Source: Karstenula rhodostoma CBS 690.94 (lineage: Eukaryota; Ascomycota; Dothideomycetes; Pleosporales; Didymosphaeriaceae). From it: 64,000 nt of DNA. The notes beneath the pieces are model-generated. The model saw only the letters and a program-made list of their open reading frames with translations, did not search any database and had not been told where the DNA came from. Location of the stretch: the NCBI GenBank assembly GCA_010093485.1, contig MU001493.1, positions 2,530,937 through 2,594,936 of the forward strand. Direction: 5' to 3'. A program made the translations under genes and the position numbers. This document shows positions 41,129-52,073 of the stretch, one piece after another; within the stretch, counting starts at the first letter, position 1, and each line of letters starts with the position of its first letter.

Positions 41129-42001
41129 CACCTCCTGTACACAGCACTACTTTCTTACTCTACCTACTTTGTATTATCATCATCCAACGCACCAGTTCGT
41201 CCCGTTCCCTTCGGTTTTCTTTATAGTACCCGCGTGCTGCATAGCAAGGCGTTGTTGGTCGTCTCACACGAATCACGTGATCTGTTTTGTTTTGTTTTGT
41301 TCCTGTTCCTGTTCCCCGAGGCCGGCGTTGCCTCTTAGATAAATAGTACCCCCCGCGAAGAGAATAGAGCATACCTGCCCCGCATACATGTTATTCTTCA
41401 ACACCAACCCTCTGTTGCTGGTCCTATCCGCATCGTTAGGGGTATTTCTGGATGTGCGGTCGACCTGGTTTCTGTGATGCTCGAGGCGAATTCGTGGGGT
41501 TTGGCTTGTTGCTGCTGACCTACCTGTATCGCGTTTACTACGCCTTCGTACGTCTCTCCCCCGTCCATCTGTTATTACTATCACGCCACCCACCTCGACC
41601 TCCCAGCTGACTCTTAAACCGCGGGGTCGCGTGCTTTGTGGATGTTGGTGGGTGCGGGTCTGGTTGAAGAGTTGATAGTGAGATAGTGAGATAGTGAGGA
41701 TCCTGGTCCATATGCCTGACGCAAGAAGCGGAGATCGCACACCATCGCGTGCTAATGTACAACACAACCATTCACGACAACGGGGCGTGGCTCTATCGCC
41801 GCAGTACTGTAGCTATCTCTTCCCACTGGGGGCTCGACGGGAGGAGTAGTAGCACGCGATGCAATGGTGCTGATGGTGACATGCGGAGATAGGGAAATAA
41901 GAACTTGGGAGGAGGACATTGAAATACCGCGCCTTTCCTACCAGATAGAAGCTTCTTGACATTGGTTTTGTTTTCTACAGCTAACAAGCGAACTTCTTGC
42001 C
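41129..42001. other. Intergenic with small simple repeats
   Basis: Contains a TTTTG run passing into TTCCTG copies (about 41,284-41,313) and GTGAGATA copies (about 41,678-41,698). No gene seen. Confidence 0.5.
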
Positions 42002-43299
42002 ATGGCGCCCCCAGCTGCGGATATCGACTTGGCCGTTCGTCCGGCCGAACATCAGGTAACAACCAAAGTGAGATCCAGAGCAGAAAGCGGATCGCGTCTG
42101 CAGAAGCCACTGGTTTCTTCTGGGTCGCTCGAGCAGTACGAGCATGCGAGCGTTACCCCTGTTATCGGCGAGGAGTTCCCGACGCTGCAGCTCAGTGAAA
42201 TCCTCCATGATGATACGAAGGTCAGAGATCTCGCTATCTTAGGTATGTCTAGAAAGTTTCCAACAACTTACCGCACGTATACCGACAACCGTGACAGTCT
42301 CTCAACGCGGCGTCGTCTTCTTCCGCAACCAGGACCTGAACATCGACGATCAGAAAGTCCTGGGACAGAAACTGGGAGAGCTTACAGGGAAGCCTGAGAC
42401 ATCCAAGGTAGACAGCATGTGTAGGTTATGTGAAAGGGGGGGGGACACTGACGATGCACAGCTCCACCGCCACGCCCTCAGCAACAGCAAGCGCGGCATC
42501 GCCGTGGACGAGAACGGCAAGCTCGACGACGAGGTCTCCGTCATCTCCTCGGAGCAAAACCGCACCTACTACAAAGACCGCTTCGGCGCGACCTCCAAGC
42601 GTCTCGCCAGCGAAGGCTGGCACGCAGAGTACGCCTCCCCTCCCTCCCTCTCTCTCCATCGCACGAAGCCCGGCTAACGCACCGCACACCAGCATCACCT
42701 TCGAGCGCATCCCCTCCGACTACGCCATCCTCAAAGTGCACACCCTCCCCGCCGACGGCACCGGCGGCGACACCCTCTGGGCCTCGGGCTACGAAGCCTA
42801 CGACCGCCTCTCCCCGGCATGGCAGTCCTTCGCAGAAGGTCTAACGGCGACGCACCACCAGCCCAACTTCAACCGCGTAGCGCAACAATTCGGCGCCGCG
42901 CTCATCGACACGGCGCGCGGCGCCCCCGAAAACACAGGCCTCGACTTCGCCGCCAGCCACCCCGTCGTGCGCACGAATCCCGTGACGGGCTGGAAGAGCC
43001 TCTTCGGGGCGGCGCACCAGCTCGAGCACGGGTGGATTGACGGCGTGACGGCGCGCGAGAGCGACATTCTCAAGGCGTATTTCTTGCAGGTCATCGCTGA
43101 GAATCATGATTTGCAGGTTCGGTTCAAGTGGGAGAGGAATGATGTCGCGGTTTGGGATAATAGGAGTGTTTTTCATACGGCGACGAATGATTATGTGGGG
43201 AAGAGGCAGGGGAATAGGGTAGTAAGTTTGGGGGAGAAGCCGTTTTTCGATGGGGGGAGTGTGTCGAGGCGGGAGGCGCTGGCGGGGCGGGGCGAGTGA
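42002..43299 (+). CDS. TauD-like Fe(II)/2-oxoglutarate dioxygenase, 374 aa, four exons
   Basis: Exons 42002-42242, 42298-42407, 42462-42628 and 42693-43299; introns of 55, 54 and 64 nt. Splicing yields the TauD signature across junctions: V-V-F-F-R-N-Q near the start of the fold, W-H-A-D at 170-173 supplying iron ligands His171 and Asp173, and S-V-F-H-T-A-T with His334. Arg348 in G-N-R-V-V-S-L-G-E-K-P is placed to hold 2-oxoglutarate. Such enzymes hydroxylate taurine or other sulfonates, releasing sulfite, or related acids such as alpha-ketoglutarate-dependent sulfate esters. Substrate is not readable from sequence. It ends 257 bp from the convergent MFS transporter, which may import its substrate; co-function is inference. 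Confidence 0.85.
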
Positions 43300-43556
43300 G
43301 GGGTTGTCGGGGGTGATGGGGTGAGTGGGTCTGGAAGGAGATGATATAGCCTCAGGTTGCAATACTGGATTCTGATTTGTGAAGCAGAGACTCGGAGGTG
43401 GGGTGGGGTGAATCAATGCGGTGCTGCCCTATCACCTTTTACTGACATGTGCTTTGATAGAAGCCATTCGTTATCCGGGTGGTCGAGTCGTTTGTATAAC
43501 GAATGTGTGATTCTTGTCATTCACTGTGGAGGATACTCTCTAGCTAAACCAAAGAC

Positions 43557-45469
43557 TCACAGCTTATGCTGCGTTAAAAATGCGGTTGAAATGAAGCCCA
43601 GAATGGAACACGCCAGGGAAAGCACTGTCCGTCAAATCAGCTTGTCCACTAGCAATGCACTGCGTGTTGCTTACCATGAGTCCACGTGAGCGCATCCACG
43701 TAAGAAGCGACCACGATGTGCGAAATGGCGGGTTTCGCGTGTTCTGCATAGTGCACATCGGAGACGGCGCGCTCGATAATCTGGAAGAAACGTCAGTCGA
43801 CGAAACCGTATCCCGTGAAGGAGTGCGAGCCCACCTTCAACTTCTTAATGCCTTCGAATCCTCCCTCGTCCAGTTTCCGATCCAGTATAAGACGCAGCGA
43901 GCCCTGCAGCACAGCGCTCGAAGACGCCATACCAATCACGCCACCGGCATTAGCTGCCAGGTAAAGCGTAGAAGCAGCGACCGCGGAATACGCTGGATCG
44001 ATCGAAGCTTGTACGCTGATGAACAGCGTCGAACCTGCGACGCCCATGGCGAAGCCGCCGGGGATGATGTAGAGCGACTCCAGCCAGTTAGTGTGGCCGT
44101 GCCAGCGGAGGATAAGTAGGAGGTAGGCGCCGCATGCGGAGAGAATGGCGAGCAACGTGATAGTCTTGTATCGGCCAGTCCTATATTCGCCATCCATCAG
44201 CACGAGGTTACTGGACACGTGGAGGCGAGTCCTACCGTTTAATGAAAGCGCCTGCTAATAAACCGCCAACGGCATTACCCGCGACCGCAGGGAACAGGTG
44301 AGCTCCAGCAACAGTGTTGGATGCTCTGGTGGTCACTTGAAAGTAGAGCGGGATCGCAAACATAAGCTGGGGCTGTTAGCGAGAGGGTAATCAATGCCGT
44401 GTATGGTACATACCGCCATTTGGGCCATTCCTTGTATCATCATGATCAAGGCGGATAATACGACGTCCTTGTTTCGAAACAGGAGCAGAGGAATGACTGG
44501 CTCCCGTGCGAATTTGGCTTCAACGAGAACGAAAAGCGCCGCGGAAATACAGGCCCCTCCAAGCAGACCGAATATGGCGGGGTGTGACCACGGGAGGCGA
44601 TCACCTCCTATCTGCAGCGGCAGAAGGAAGCACAGGATAGTGAGCGTGGTAAGGAACGAGCCAAGGAAGTCTATCCGAGCTAGCTTACTTCCTTTCGTTG
44701 TGCTGAGTGCGTCCGAGGTTGACCGAGTATGCGAGGGTAGAACTGTGGCGATGAGGATGATGGCGATGGCAGCCGCAGGACTCTGGCCCATCATTGACCA
44801 GCGCCAGCCCACTGTATCGGCGAGCCAGCCGCCCAGCGGCCCCCCGATACTGCGCCCGGTCGTTGCAGCGATGTTGACGTACGACCGCCACGTAGCAACG
44901 TCTCGTAGCGGCACGAGGTCAGTGATGAGGATGGAAACAAGAGCAGTCATGCCAGATGCACCCAATCCAGATATAATGCGGCCCAGTATGACCTCTTTCA
45001 TCGATTGGGCGACGCCGACAACAGCACAGCCTGCTGCGAAGAGGACGTATGCTACAAGCAAGAGTGGCTTGCGACCGTAGATATCGCTCATCTTGCCGTA
45101 TATCGGCTGCATCGCCGCCGCAGCCAGTCCGAAACTCGTGAGAAGCCAGCTCGAGTCGTGCAAAGCATCGAATTCGGAAGCAATGGTAGGATGTACGGCC
45201 AAGAGAATCGATCCGTCCGCATTGGAAATGAAGACTCCAATCAATAGGACGAGGACTACCTGTCGAATGGAGGTGTGCGCCAGACCACCTGATATTCCCG
45301 TCTCTTCATCTACGGCCTGTGCATTGTTTCGTCGAGAGTCGGGGTTTTGAAGATCGCTGGATGTCTGCTCTGTCAGTAGAGGTGCGGTGTTTCCATCGGC
45401 CGAAGACACAATCGCTTCTGCCAGCAGCGGCGTGCGCTCATCTGTTCGGTTCAACGTCGCAGCTGCCAT
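43557..45469 (-). CDS. MFS transporter, DHA-type (vacuolar basic amino acid / multidrug-like), 568 aa, five exons
   Basis: Exons 45469-44414, 44366-44236, 44180-43835, 43780-43675 and 43624-43557; all junctions keep frame and extend the membrane protein to a natural end (F-L-T-Q-H-K-L). A ~65-residue hydrophilic N-terminus with E-R-T-P-L-L-A-E resembles dileucine sorting signals of vacuolar proteins. Spans begin at about residue 70. The MFS loop motif appears as G-K-M-S-D-I-Y-G-R-K-P. The segment D-L-V-P-L-R-D-V-A-T-W-R-S-Y and G-P-L-G-G-W-L-A-D-T-V-G-W-R-W is typical of the Fnx1/Vba branch of DHA transporters, which carry basic amino acids or drugs with proton antiport. The penultimate loop contains Y-V-D-A-L-T-W-T-H-G. 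Plasma or vacuolar membrane cannot be decided. Confidence 0.85.
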
Positions 45470-46685
45470 GCTGTTGCTGCAAAGCCGTGAAGAGTTTTTG
45501 GATCAGAAACGCAAGAAGCAGTCGCGCTGTGGAGATGCTTAAAACCTAGAGATGGCCTCGGGAGCATGTAACCATAATGAGTCAAACCCTCAGGCAACAG
45601 GCGAAAACGTAGCTGCCGCATTTTTATCGCCTTCAGAATTTTGCGTACACTACTAGTAGCCTAGAACCGATCGCCCGAAGATGCGGTAGATGCTGGGATT
45701 GGTTTGCAGACGCCTCGGCGTGGGGTGGAGACGAACTGATGTTGCAACGCCGGGGCTTTCGCACGTCATCGGCAACGGTGAGCTTGTTCTTCATACTGCA
45801 TAGCATGTGCTGAAACATAGTCGCTTCGAGAGTCTATAGGGGTCTGCAAACAGAAAGACCACTTTTCAAATGCGATGGCCAGGTGGGGCAGGAAAGAGTT
45901 GAGTGTTAGGTGTATGCAGGTGCAGGGGTGGTCTCCGACACCACCGAGGTCGCAGGATTACGTAACTATGGACAATGTTCCCCTGCACACTTTAGATCCA
46001 CTGCCTCGGAGGTAAAGCATGCTGGGTAGTATTTGTTCGCAAATTCGGATTGATTGATCTTTGTAGCTCTCCAGAGAATACAAATCTGGAAGGGGGGACG
46101 CAGACCTCCACGCTACCTCAGCGCCGTGAGTCTTCAACAGGACGATTTTCCCTGCATTAATTAGAAAGTCGAGAATAGAAATAGAAATTATCACTCTAGT
46201 CACGAGACGTGCCGAAGTGATAGATCAGAGTATGTGTGCCGGATTCCTATCTTCACAGTCACCTTGCTCTTCACCGCCTCGTCGAGAAATCCATCCACTC
46301 AAACAAGATCGGTCAAATAGAGAAGCCACAGGAGTTCAGTGCACCTATGGTGATTTCAGTAGGCTGTAAGCATGCGAGATAATTCATTAGGAATGTGAAC
46401 GAGAGATGATGTTGAAAGCACAAATCAATTGAAAAGAAGACGTCCGCGCTTGCCCTTGTGTAGCAATTCAGAAACAATGATACTGTCACCCTACGTCCAT
46501 ACCCAATACATCATTACTCCGAGTCGATCCCAGTTCGTCTTTTCCAGTCGCCCTCTCCTGTCATCGCCGTCTTATTGCCTTGTGTTCCTCAAAAATACTC
46601 ATTCCATTGCTTTCCTCCTTTTCCTGTCACCGTCCCGGACACTTCCAAACTATACATTTACAAGGGGTTGTAAGGTCCACCGTAT
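45470..46685. other. Intergenic, no gene seen
   Basis: Upstream region of the transporter. No supported coding frame. Confidence 0.5.
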
Positions 46686-46772
46686 TTAGGGTTCGAAAGC
46701 GATCTTGTCCTTCATCATCGCTTTGAGGGCGTCAATGACATCGTCATCTGGCGTCGAATCATGGGGGGGTTG
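46686..46772 (-). pseudogene. Relic duplicate of the C-terminus of the neighbouring F-box-like gene
   Basis: On the minus strand, 25 codons ending in TAA (46686-46688) read D-D-D-V-I-D-A-L-K-A-M-M-K-D-K-I-A-F-E-P. The neighbouring gene ends G-H-A-V-I-D-T-L-E-A-A-V-R-R-K-I-R-F-L-E at 46853. The spacing V-I-D-x-L-x-A-x-x-x-x-K-I-x-F is shared. The intact gene stops about 80-165 bp upstream. I read this as the remaining end of a tandem paralogue or a local duplication, though an alternative last exon is possible. Confidence 0.4.
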
Positions 46773-46852
46773 CTATGTACCGCGAAGCTTCGACATCCAG
46801 TAACAAAGAACATTTCATACTGCAGTGCTCCTCGTGGTGTAACACAGTTTGT

Positions 46853-47839
46853 TCACTCCAGGAATCGTATCTTTCTCCTCACCGCAGCCTCAAGAGTATC
46901 AATGACTGCATGCCCAGCTTGGAACACGATAGGCTCATCGTCAAGCCAGTCATCGTAATCAATGACGAAGGGCGTACCCGCAAATTGGAGATCCACGTTG
47001 GATTTGAGTGACCATTCTTGCCAATGGTGTATACGATATCCAGAAATCCATGCCACTTTGTCATCGAGGTCGTTAATATCACTCCCTTCCAACTCTCCCC
47101 AATCCCATCGAAGGACCACTGTCAACTCTCGAAGCTTTGGACAACGTTGTTTCAGATTGGATAGAATATTGAGTCGCTCCCAGTGATGTTGAAAGGGTCC
47201 AATCATGACCCTGACTTTTCGAAGGAGCGGTAGCGTATTTGGAGGTGGAATTTTGTAGGCGTACTGAGGGTTGGTATTGAGCCGAACTCTTTGCTCTTGG
47301 GTGAGCATCGAGATGGTGATAGTGTTGGTGGCGTAGAAGACTTCTCTGGAGAGCTTAGCCATGTCTGGCGTAGATAAAGCGAGGCGATCCAACGCCTGGA
47401 ACTCGCTTGAGCCTCTACCATCCAGGTATGGACAAGAAAGGGGCTGGTGGAAGGTGAGGATGTAGCCAAGGACATGGAGTTTCATCTCAGTTGGTAGTTT
47501 GTTCCATCCTCTTACGAATCCAGGGTTGAGCGGGATCAGAGGGCATAGCCACGATCTGGCTTCGACTTTTACCAGAACCGGACCTTCTGAAAACATTTCC
47601 GATGGAGGAGGTCTACCGGTGCATCGATAGACCTTGAAAGGGAAAGTGGATGATATCCACAAGGATGCTCCTCGCTGCAACAGTATCCTCGAGTGGAGTT
47701 CAAGAGGGCTGTTTTTGTGTGTGCCGGCTACTGCCACACGGTCTTCGATTTTCACCATCTCTCTTATTGTAAAGGTCGGTAAGAGAGCCGAATTGTTCGC
47801 AGAATTTCGAAGTGGGTATACCTCTATTTTGATATTCAT
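46853..47839 (-). CDS. Hypothetical F-box-like orphan, 328 aa
   Basis: I start at the ATG at 47839; the frame is open further up but the extra residues look like UTR, and an A-rich tract lies just upstream. About residues 113-126 read G-W-N-K-L-P-T-E-M-K-L-H-V-L, like the N-terminal half of an F-box (L-P-x-E-l-k-x-x-I-L) in lineage-specific families of moulds that often end with acidic C-terminal regions. The middle has Y-A-T-N-T-I-T-I and L-R-K-V-R-V-M-I-G, a strand-rich pattern such proteins share, and a C-terminal D-Y-D-D-W-L-D-D-E-P patch. No LRR or WD repeat. A member of an expanded Dothideomycete-type family is likely; function unknown. A partial copy of its C-terminus lies downstream at 46686-46772. 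Confidence 0.65.
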   Translation of the reverse strand: MNIKIEVYPLRNSANNSALLPTFTIREMVKIEDRVAVAGTHKNSPLELHSRILLQRGASLWISSTFPFKVYRCTGRPPPSEMFSEGPVLVKVEARSWLCPLIPLNPGFVRGWNKLPTEMKLHVLGYILTFHQPLSCPYLDGRGSSEFQALDRLALSTPDMAKLSREVFYATNTITISMLTQEQRVRLNTNPQYAYKIPPPNTLPLLRKVRVMIGPFQHHWERLNILSNLKQRCPKLRELTVVLRWDWGELEGSDINDLDDKVAWISGYRIHHWQEWSLKSNVDLQFAGTPFVIDYDDWLDDEPIVFQAGHAVIDTLEAAVRRKIRFLE

Positions 47840-48109
47840 AAGGTAATTTTGCTGTGTGCAAAAAAAAAAAATTGAACAGGATTGAGGCTGGGTATATAAA
47901 AGCGCTGCAAAAAATGCAATACCATAGGTATGGCTCATCCCGATCGCGTACCACGGTTTAAGCTCCAACCACCCCACAGAAACCTACAATCGATTGTTGA
48001 CTCTTCGCGCTATTTTGTCAACCACGGCTTATACGCAGTACAGGAACTCGGTGGGGTGCCAAAACACAAAGAACAAAAAGCTACAAAATACCATAAAACC
48101 GAACGCATG

Positions 48110-50155
48110 CTAAGATTGCTGCACCAAAGGTCCAATTTTGCCCTTTTTTCTCATGCGCTTAATCCTCAGCCCAATGTCCTTGCACTCTTTCCAAATGCGC
48201 TTTCGGTTTTGCAGGCCCCGTAGCTCCTTCCAGTGTCGCTTAATGAGCACATACAATAGGTAATAGTCGGTCCGATCAGGCGGCAGAAAGAAAGGCTTCT
48301 GGTCCTCGCCTTTCAACTGTTCCTCATCAAGAACAGCTTGGATTTCTGCGGGCAAAGCTTCCTCCAGTACGTGTTTTAGCTCAGGCATCTCTGCAGAGAC
48401 AATCCTGACATAATCATTCAGAGAGTCGATTGCGTTCTGTGTCTCTCGCAACTTAATCTCCGCTTCGCCTGCCGTTACCGTCGCCCAGAAGGAGTACGGC
48501 AATTGATCGGGTTTGGTAGGTGTGGGCTGGGCTTCCCAAAACCAAGGCATCTCTCGATTCAGAAGCTTCTGGAAATAGGATATGGGAAGCTGGCGAAAAG
48601 CACGCGATGCGAGACGAAGCGACGCGATGTCTTTCGAGCGAAGACCATCGAGAACCTCAAATTGTAGCTCGGCAGGTAAGCGTGCAAATAGATCGTTAGA
48701 GGTGCCCGGTGTTGTTTTTTGCGAGATCGTGAATGCGCTATTACGCGGACTGAACCCTGGGGCGGTAGAGACAACTCGCTGCAATATGTCCCGTAGTCTG
48801 GGCACATACAGCGGGTTTGCAGCCAGGTACTCGGTTCCCTTCCAATGACCCCACTCCTGCTCTGTACACTGGCTCACATCGGTGCTAAGTCGTCCCTCGA
48901 AGACCCGATTGTTTCTGGCCTCTTCGGTCCACCAGCTGGTCAAACCACCCACATCGATGGTGCCGTACTCGAGCATCGAAGTTCGCTTGAAGACCTCAAA
49001 ACACCACGGGTGGAAAGGCATCGCGTACTCTTCCATTACGGATTCGTCCCAAACGGTATTCTCCGCGTGCGGTCGCTCGCAGCCATGTCGTGGAGGCTTG
49101 ACCTGTGGTACGTTCATGTCTCGTGATGGCATGTGGTCACTCAGCCCGCTCAGACAGAAAGCTCCTTTCCGCTCAAAGTCTTCATCATCTTCCAATGGCT
49201 CGAAATTCCCGGATTTACGCATGAGACACTGGGAGACTTGGCAGCCGCGCATCTCTTCCACGCTGATCTCATGTCCCGAGTAGCCGGCGCGGTTCAGACA
49301 TCCGGGTCCTGCAATATGCTCGACGTCATATTGCTGCTTCGGATAATAGCCCAGCTTGCCCCCTATGTAGTGATCAAGCCTACCACTTGCAAGACTGCTG
49401 GCACTGTCTTCTGAGGCGCTGCCCTCCGTGCCATATTCGGTTTCATCATCTTTGCCAGGGTAGAAGAGAGGGAACATGTCGTCTTCAATTTCGTCGATTT
49501 TCTCGACGACAAAGTTACCACGATACCATGCAGGATGTTCGGGGTTGTTCTGTTCGAATTCCAGTTGAGTTTCACTCCTGGCCACCAGCGCCCGAATGCA
49601 GAAGCGCCGATACTCTTCGCGCACCGCCAAAGTACGATCAGCATCTTCAGCGTCCTCCATCTCGACATCATCTGTCTCTCCCGGTATATCGTCTTCCAAA
49701 TCGGATGCGTACTCCAGCGGCTCGTCATCGTCATCATCATCCTCTGCGCGCGGTTCCCAGTCTCCGTCTTCCTCATCATCCTCCTCGATAATCTCATCTT
49801 TCGGAATCAATCTCCTCCTTCCTCTTCCACTAATCACCACCCCTGCACCCTCGTCTTTGATCTTGCGGAAAGTAAACTTGCACCCCGCATCACGAGAGCA
49901 CTCCCCTATCCATGAGTTTCGACCGCCATCGACACAACTATAGTAAGGTATGTACCTACTATCAGCCCCATCCACCACATGAAACTTCGATGGTACGGGG
50001 CCAAAGCGACTCCATGCTGCGCTGCGCGGCTCGTTTGGCGTGCGGATGCGGCCAATGTTGAAACTAACGCCGCAGATGTTGCATAGAACCTGGGGCCATG
50101 AGCATCACAACTCTGAACATGTGAGCAGATGTGGTTTTACCTCTGAGTAACCCAT
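48110..50155 (-). CDS. Large F-box protein with Cys-containing N-terminus, 664 aa, 15-nt first exon
   Basis: Exons 50155-50141 (only five codons, M-G-Y-S-E) and 50089-48110; the 51-nt intron has GTAAAA donor and CCCCAG acceptor. Splicing creates V-L-C-N-I-C-G-V-S-F-N-I-G-R-I-R, a start I know from fungal F-box proteins with a possible zinc-binding N-terminus. A long acidic stretch (about 100-160, many D and E) follows, then Cys-containing segments (G-C-Q-V-S-Q-C; H-P-W-C-F-E-V-F). The F-box is about 471-508: L-F-A-R-L-P-A-E-L-Q-F-E-V-L, then L-R-L-A-S-R-A-F-R-Q-L-P. The end is basic (K-R-M-R-K-K-G-K). Probable substrate adaptor of an SCF ligase. Confidence 0.75.
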
Positions 50156-51167
50156 TTCGCAGGGACGGTTGATTCTGAGAATGTGAAAGCAGGACAGGGG
50201 TGACTTAAGTCTCTCGTTAGCGCCGTCTAGTGGGACTTCTGCCTACGGACTAAGCCTGATGTAGCACCCAATTTATCTTCCTCACTCTAGGGGTGTAGTT
50301 TCCAGGCATAGCAGGCAGCACCACGCATCTGTCCTCGAAATAGCTAAAGCCGATAAATCTATTCTTCAAACGCTCAAAAGAAATTTTGTGGTATCTAGGC
50401 GAGCCTATCAGAGCACGTGTCTTCCCTACGTCTGATTGGTCAATGCAGAATTCGCCCCCAACATGCCGTATACAAGTCGGCAAAGCGAAGGCTATCATTC
50501 TGAAGGGAAATAATGACAAAAAGATCGATTTATCGAGTGTGTGGAGTACAAAAATGTTCACAAAAAGGTGTCTCCCTTAGCTAACAGCTCAAAAGGCTGC
50601 CATTAACAATAGTGACCGACGCGTTCATGGGCATGCTTGACTTGCCGAAACGTCTGCTAATCGTATGTGATTGCAAGCTGACAGGTCGTCTTTGTGACAC
50701 ACCATTCCAAAATTCACACAATAACAACATCATGAGGACTTTAGCTAACTTTTTACTTGATTCCTCTTTGTTCCTGCTCGGCAGTGTCAAAGACTGTGGT
50801 CTTGGCATAGGTTTATGCTAGCGTACACCTCCAAGTTAGCTCCATGGCTTCTACACCACAATAGATCATACTGACCCTCATACTATTGCAGGCAGCAAAC
50901 CGCGTGTTACGATAAACACTCCTAACCGAGGTTTTATCGCGCGGTCCGCTAAGCCTTGCTTGTTCGCCTAATCCTTCGTTGATCCACTTACAACGCTCCG
51001 TTTTGTGTTACTTTTCGGCGGCAGTCCATATTTTGGTCTATCACTTTACAATACACCACTTTGTGGTTCGTGTCAACAACCAGAAAATCACGATAAACAC
51101 TTCCACGCAATTCATGTTGAGTGGTTGCACCCAACCAGTACTCTCAAGTCAAGAACGTAATATTGGA
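50156..51167. other. Intergenic; one weak small frame
   Basis: A minus-strand frame (50250-50561, about 100 codons) reads plausibly but has no initiating ATG at its upstream end and no motif. Otherwise AT-richer, unremarkable sequence. Confidence 0.4.
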
Positions 51168-52073
51168 CTACCAACCCGGCGGACTTCTCCTCTTGGCCCA
51201 CTCTTCGATGGGCGTCAGTTGAACAGGAAGCTCCTTCAGCACCGGTCCCATGTCAACATTAAACGGCTCATCCTCAGCCTCATTATAATACGTATACGCC
51301 TTGAACATCTGGCTAATAATCTTCTCCGTCTCCAGCCCCCTCCCTTGCATCGTCGCGCCAATCTTCTCGCAAAAGTCCTTGACAGTCTGACACTCAAACT
51401 CCAACTTCCTCCCCCAAGCCCTCGACAATTTCCCGGTAAGCTGTTCCAGACGCACCGTCTCCGGTCCCCCGACGGCGAAGTCCCGCCCCGCGAGTTCAGG
51501 CCGCTGCATCGCCGCCACCATGAGCTGCGCCACGTCGTGGTGGCATATCCACGAGACCTGCAGCTCCGGCTTGTGGCAGTACACGACGGTGTTGCGGTCG
51601 CGGATCGGCGGCAGCGCCCAGCCCTCGAGCAGATTGTCGATGTAGACGACCGGCTCGATGCTGATAACCGGCATCCCCGTCTCGCGAAGGAGGCGCTTCA
51701 TCTCTCTCCGGTCATCCTGCGCGATGATATTCTGTGGTTCTTTCGGCACGGGCATACTCGTGTTGAACACGATGAGTTTCACGCGGGCTTCTTTTGCGGC
51801 TTCGCCAATGTCTTTTGCGCCTTGGAGGATGGGGCCGGAGGGGTTGAAGGAGGTGGATGGCAGGTTGAGGAATACGACGTCTGCGCCTGAGAGGGCTTTT
51901 GAGATCTTGGCTTTGTCGGTGAAGTCGGCGGCAAAAGTTTCGATTTTCTTTCCGGAGATTTCGAGGGGTTTGGGGGTGCGGCTGATGGCGACGACGTCGT
52001 GGCCTGCTTGGGCGAGGACGGGGACTTGGTGCGCGCCTTGGACGCCCGAGGCGCCGAATACGACGACTCTCAT
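51168..52073 (-). CDS. NmrA-like NAD(P)-binding protein, 301 aa
   Basis: A single exon from the ATG at 52073 (the frame is open upstream but the Rossmann start is immediate). The N-terminus M-R-V-V-V-F-G-A-S-G-V-Q-G is a nucleotide-binding G-x-x-G-x-x-G motif at 7-13 as in the atypical SDR/NmrA group. Further on are F-N-T-S-M-P-V-P in place of the usual catalytic Ser/Tyr region, I-E-P-V-V-Y-I-D-N-L-L and V-S-W-I-C-H-H-D-V-A. The classical Y-x-x-x-K is not evident, as in NmrA-type redox sensors. It may be a sensor or reductase of isoflavone-reductase type. Its neighbours give no pathway. Confidence 0.75.
   Translation of the reverse strand: MRVVVFGASGVQGAHQVPVLAQAGHDVVAISRTPKPLEISGKKIETFAADFTDKAKISKALSGADVVFLNLPSTSFNPSGPILQGAKDIGEAAKEARVKLIVFNTSMPVPKEPQNIIAQDDRREMKRLLRETGMPVISIEPVVYIDNLLEGWALPPIRDRNTVVYCHKPELQVSWICHHDVAQLMVAAMQRPELAGRDFAVGGPETVRLEQLTGKLSRAWGRKLEFECQTVKDFCEKIGATMQGRGLETEKIISQMFKAYTYYNEAEDEPFNVDMGPVLKELPVQLTPIEEWAKRRSPPGW

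Noticed and set aside
41049..41226. Unspliced extension of the SRF1-like protein by about 60 residues
   Set aside because: The GTACGC...CTCCAG intron gives a conserved-looking short end, and the read-through part is UTR-like.
41273..41767. Minus-strand 164-codon frame
   Set aside because: Covers simple repeats downstream of the SRF1-like gene and has no coding signature.
50250..50561. Minus-strand frame of about 100 codons
   Set aside because: No ATG at its upstream end and only a chance resemblance (C-I-D-Q) to a HET motif; not enough support.
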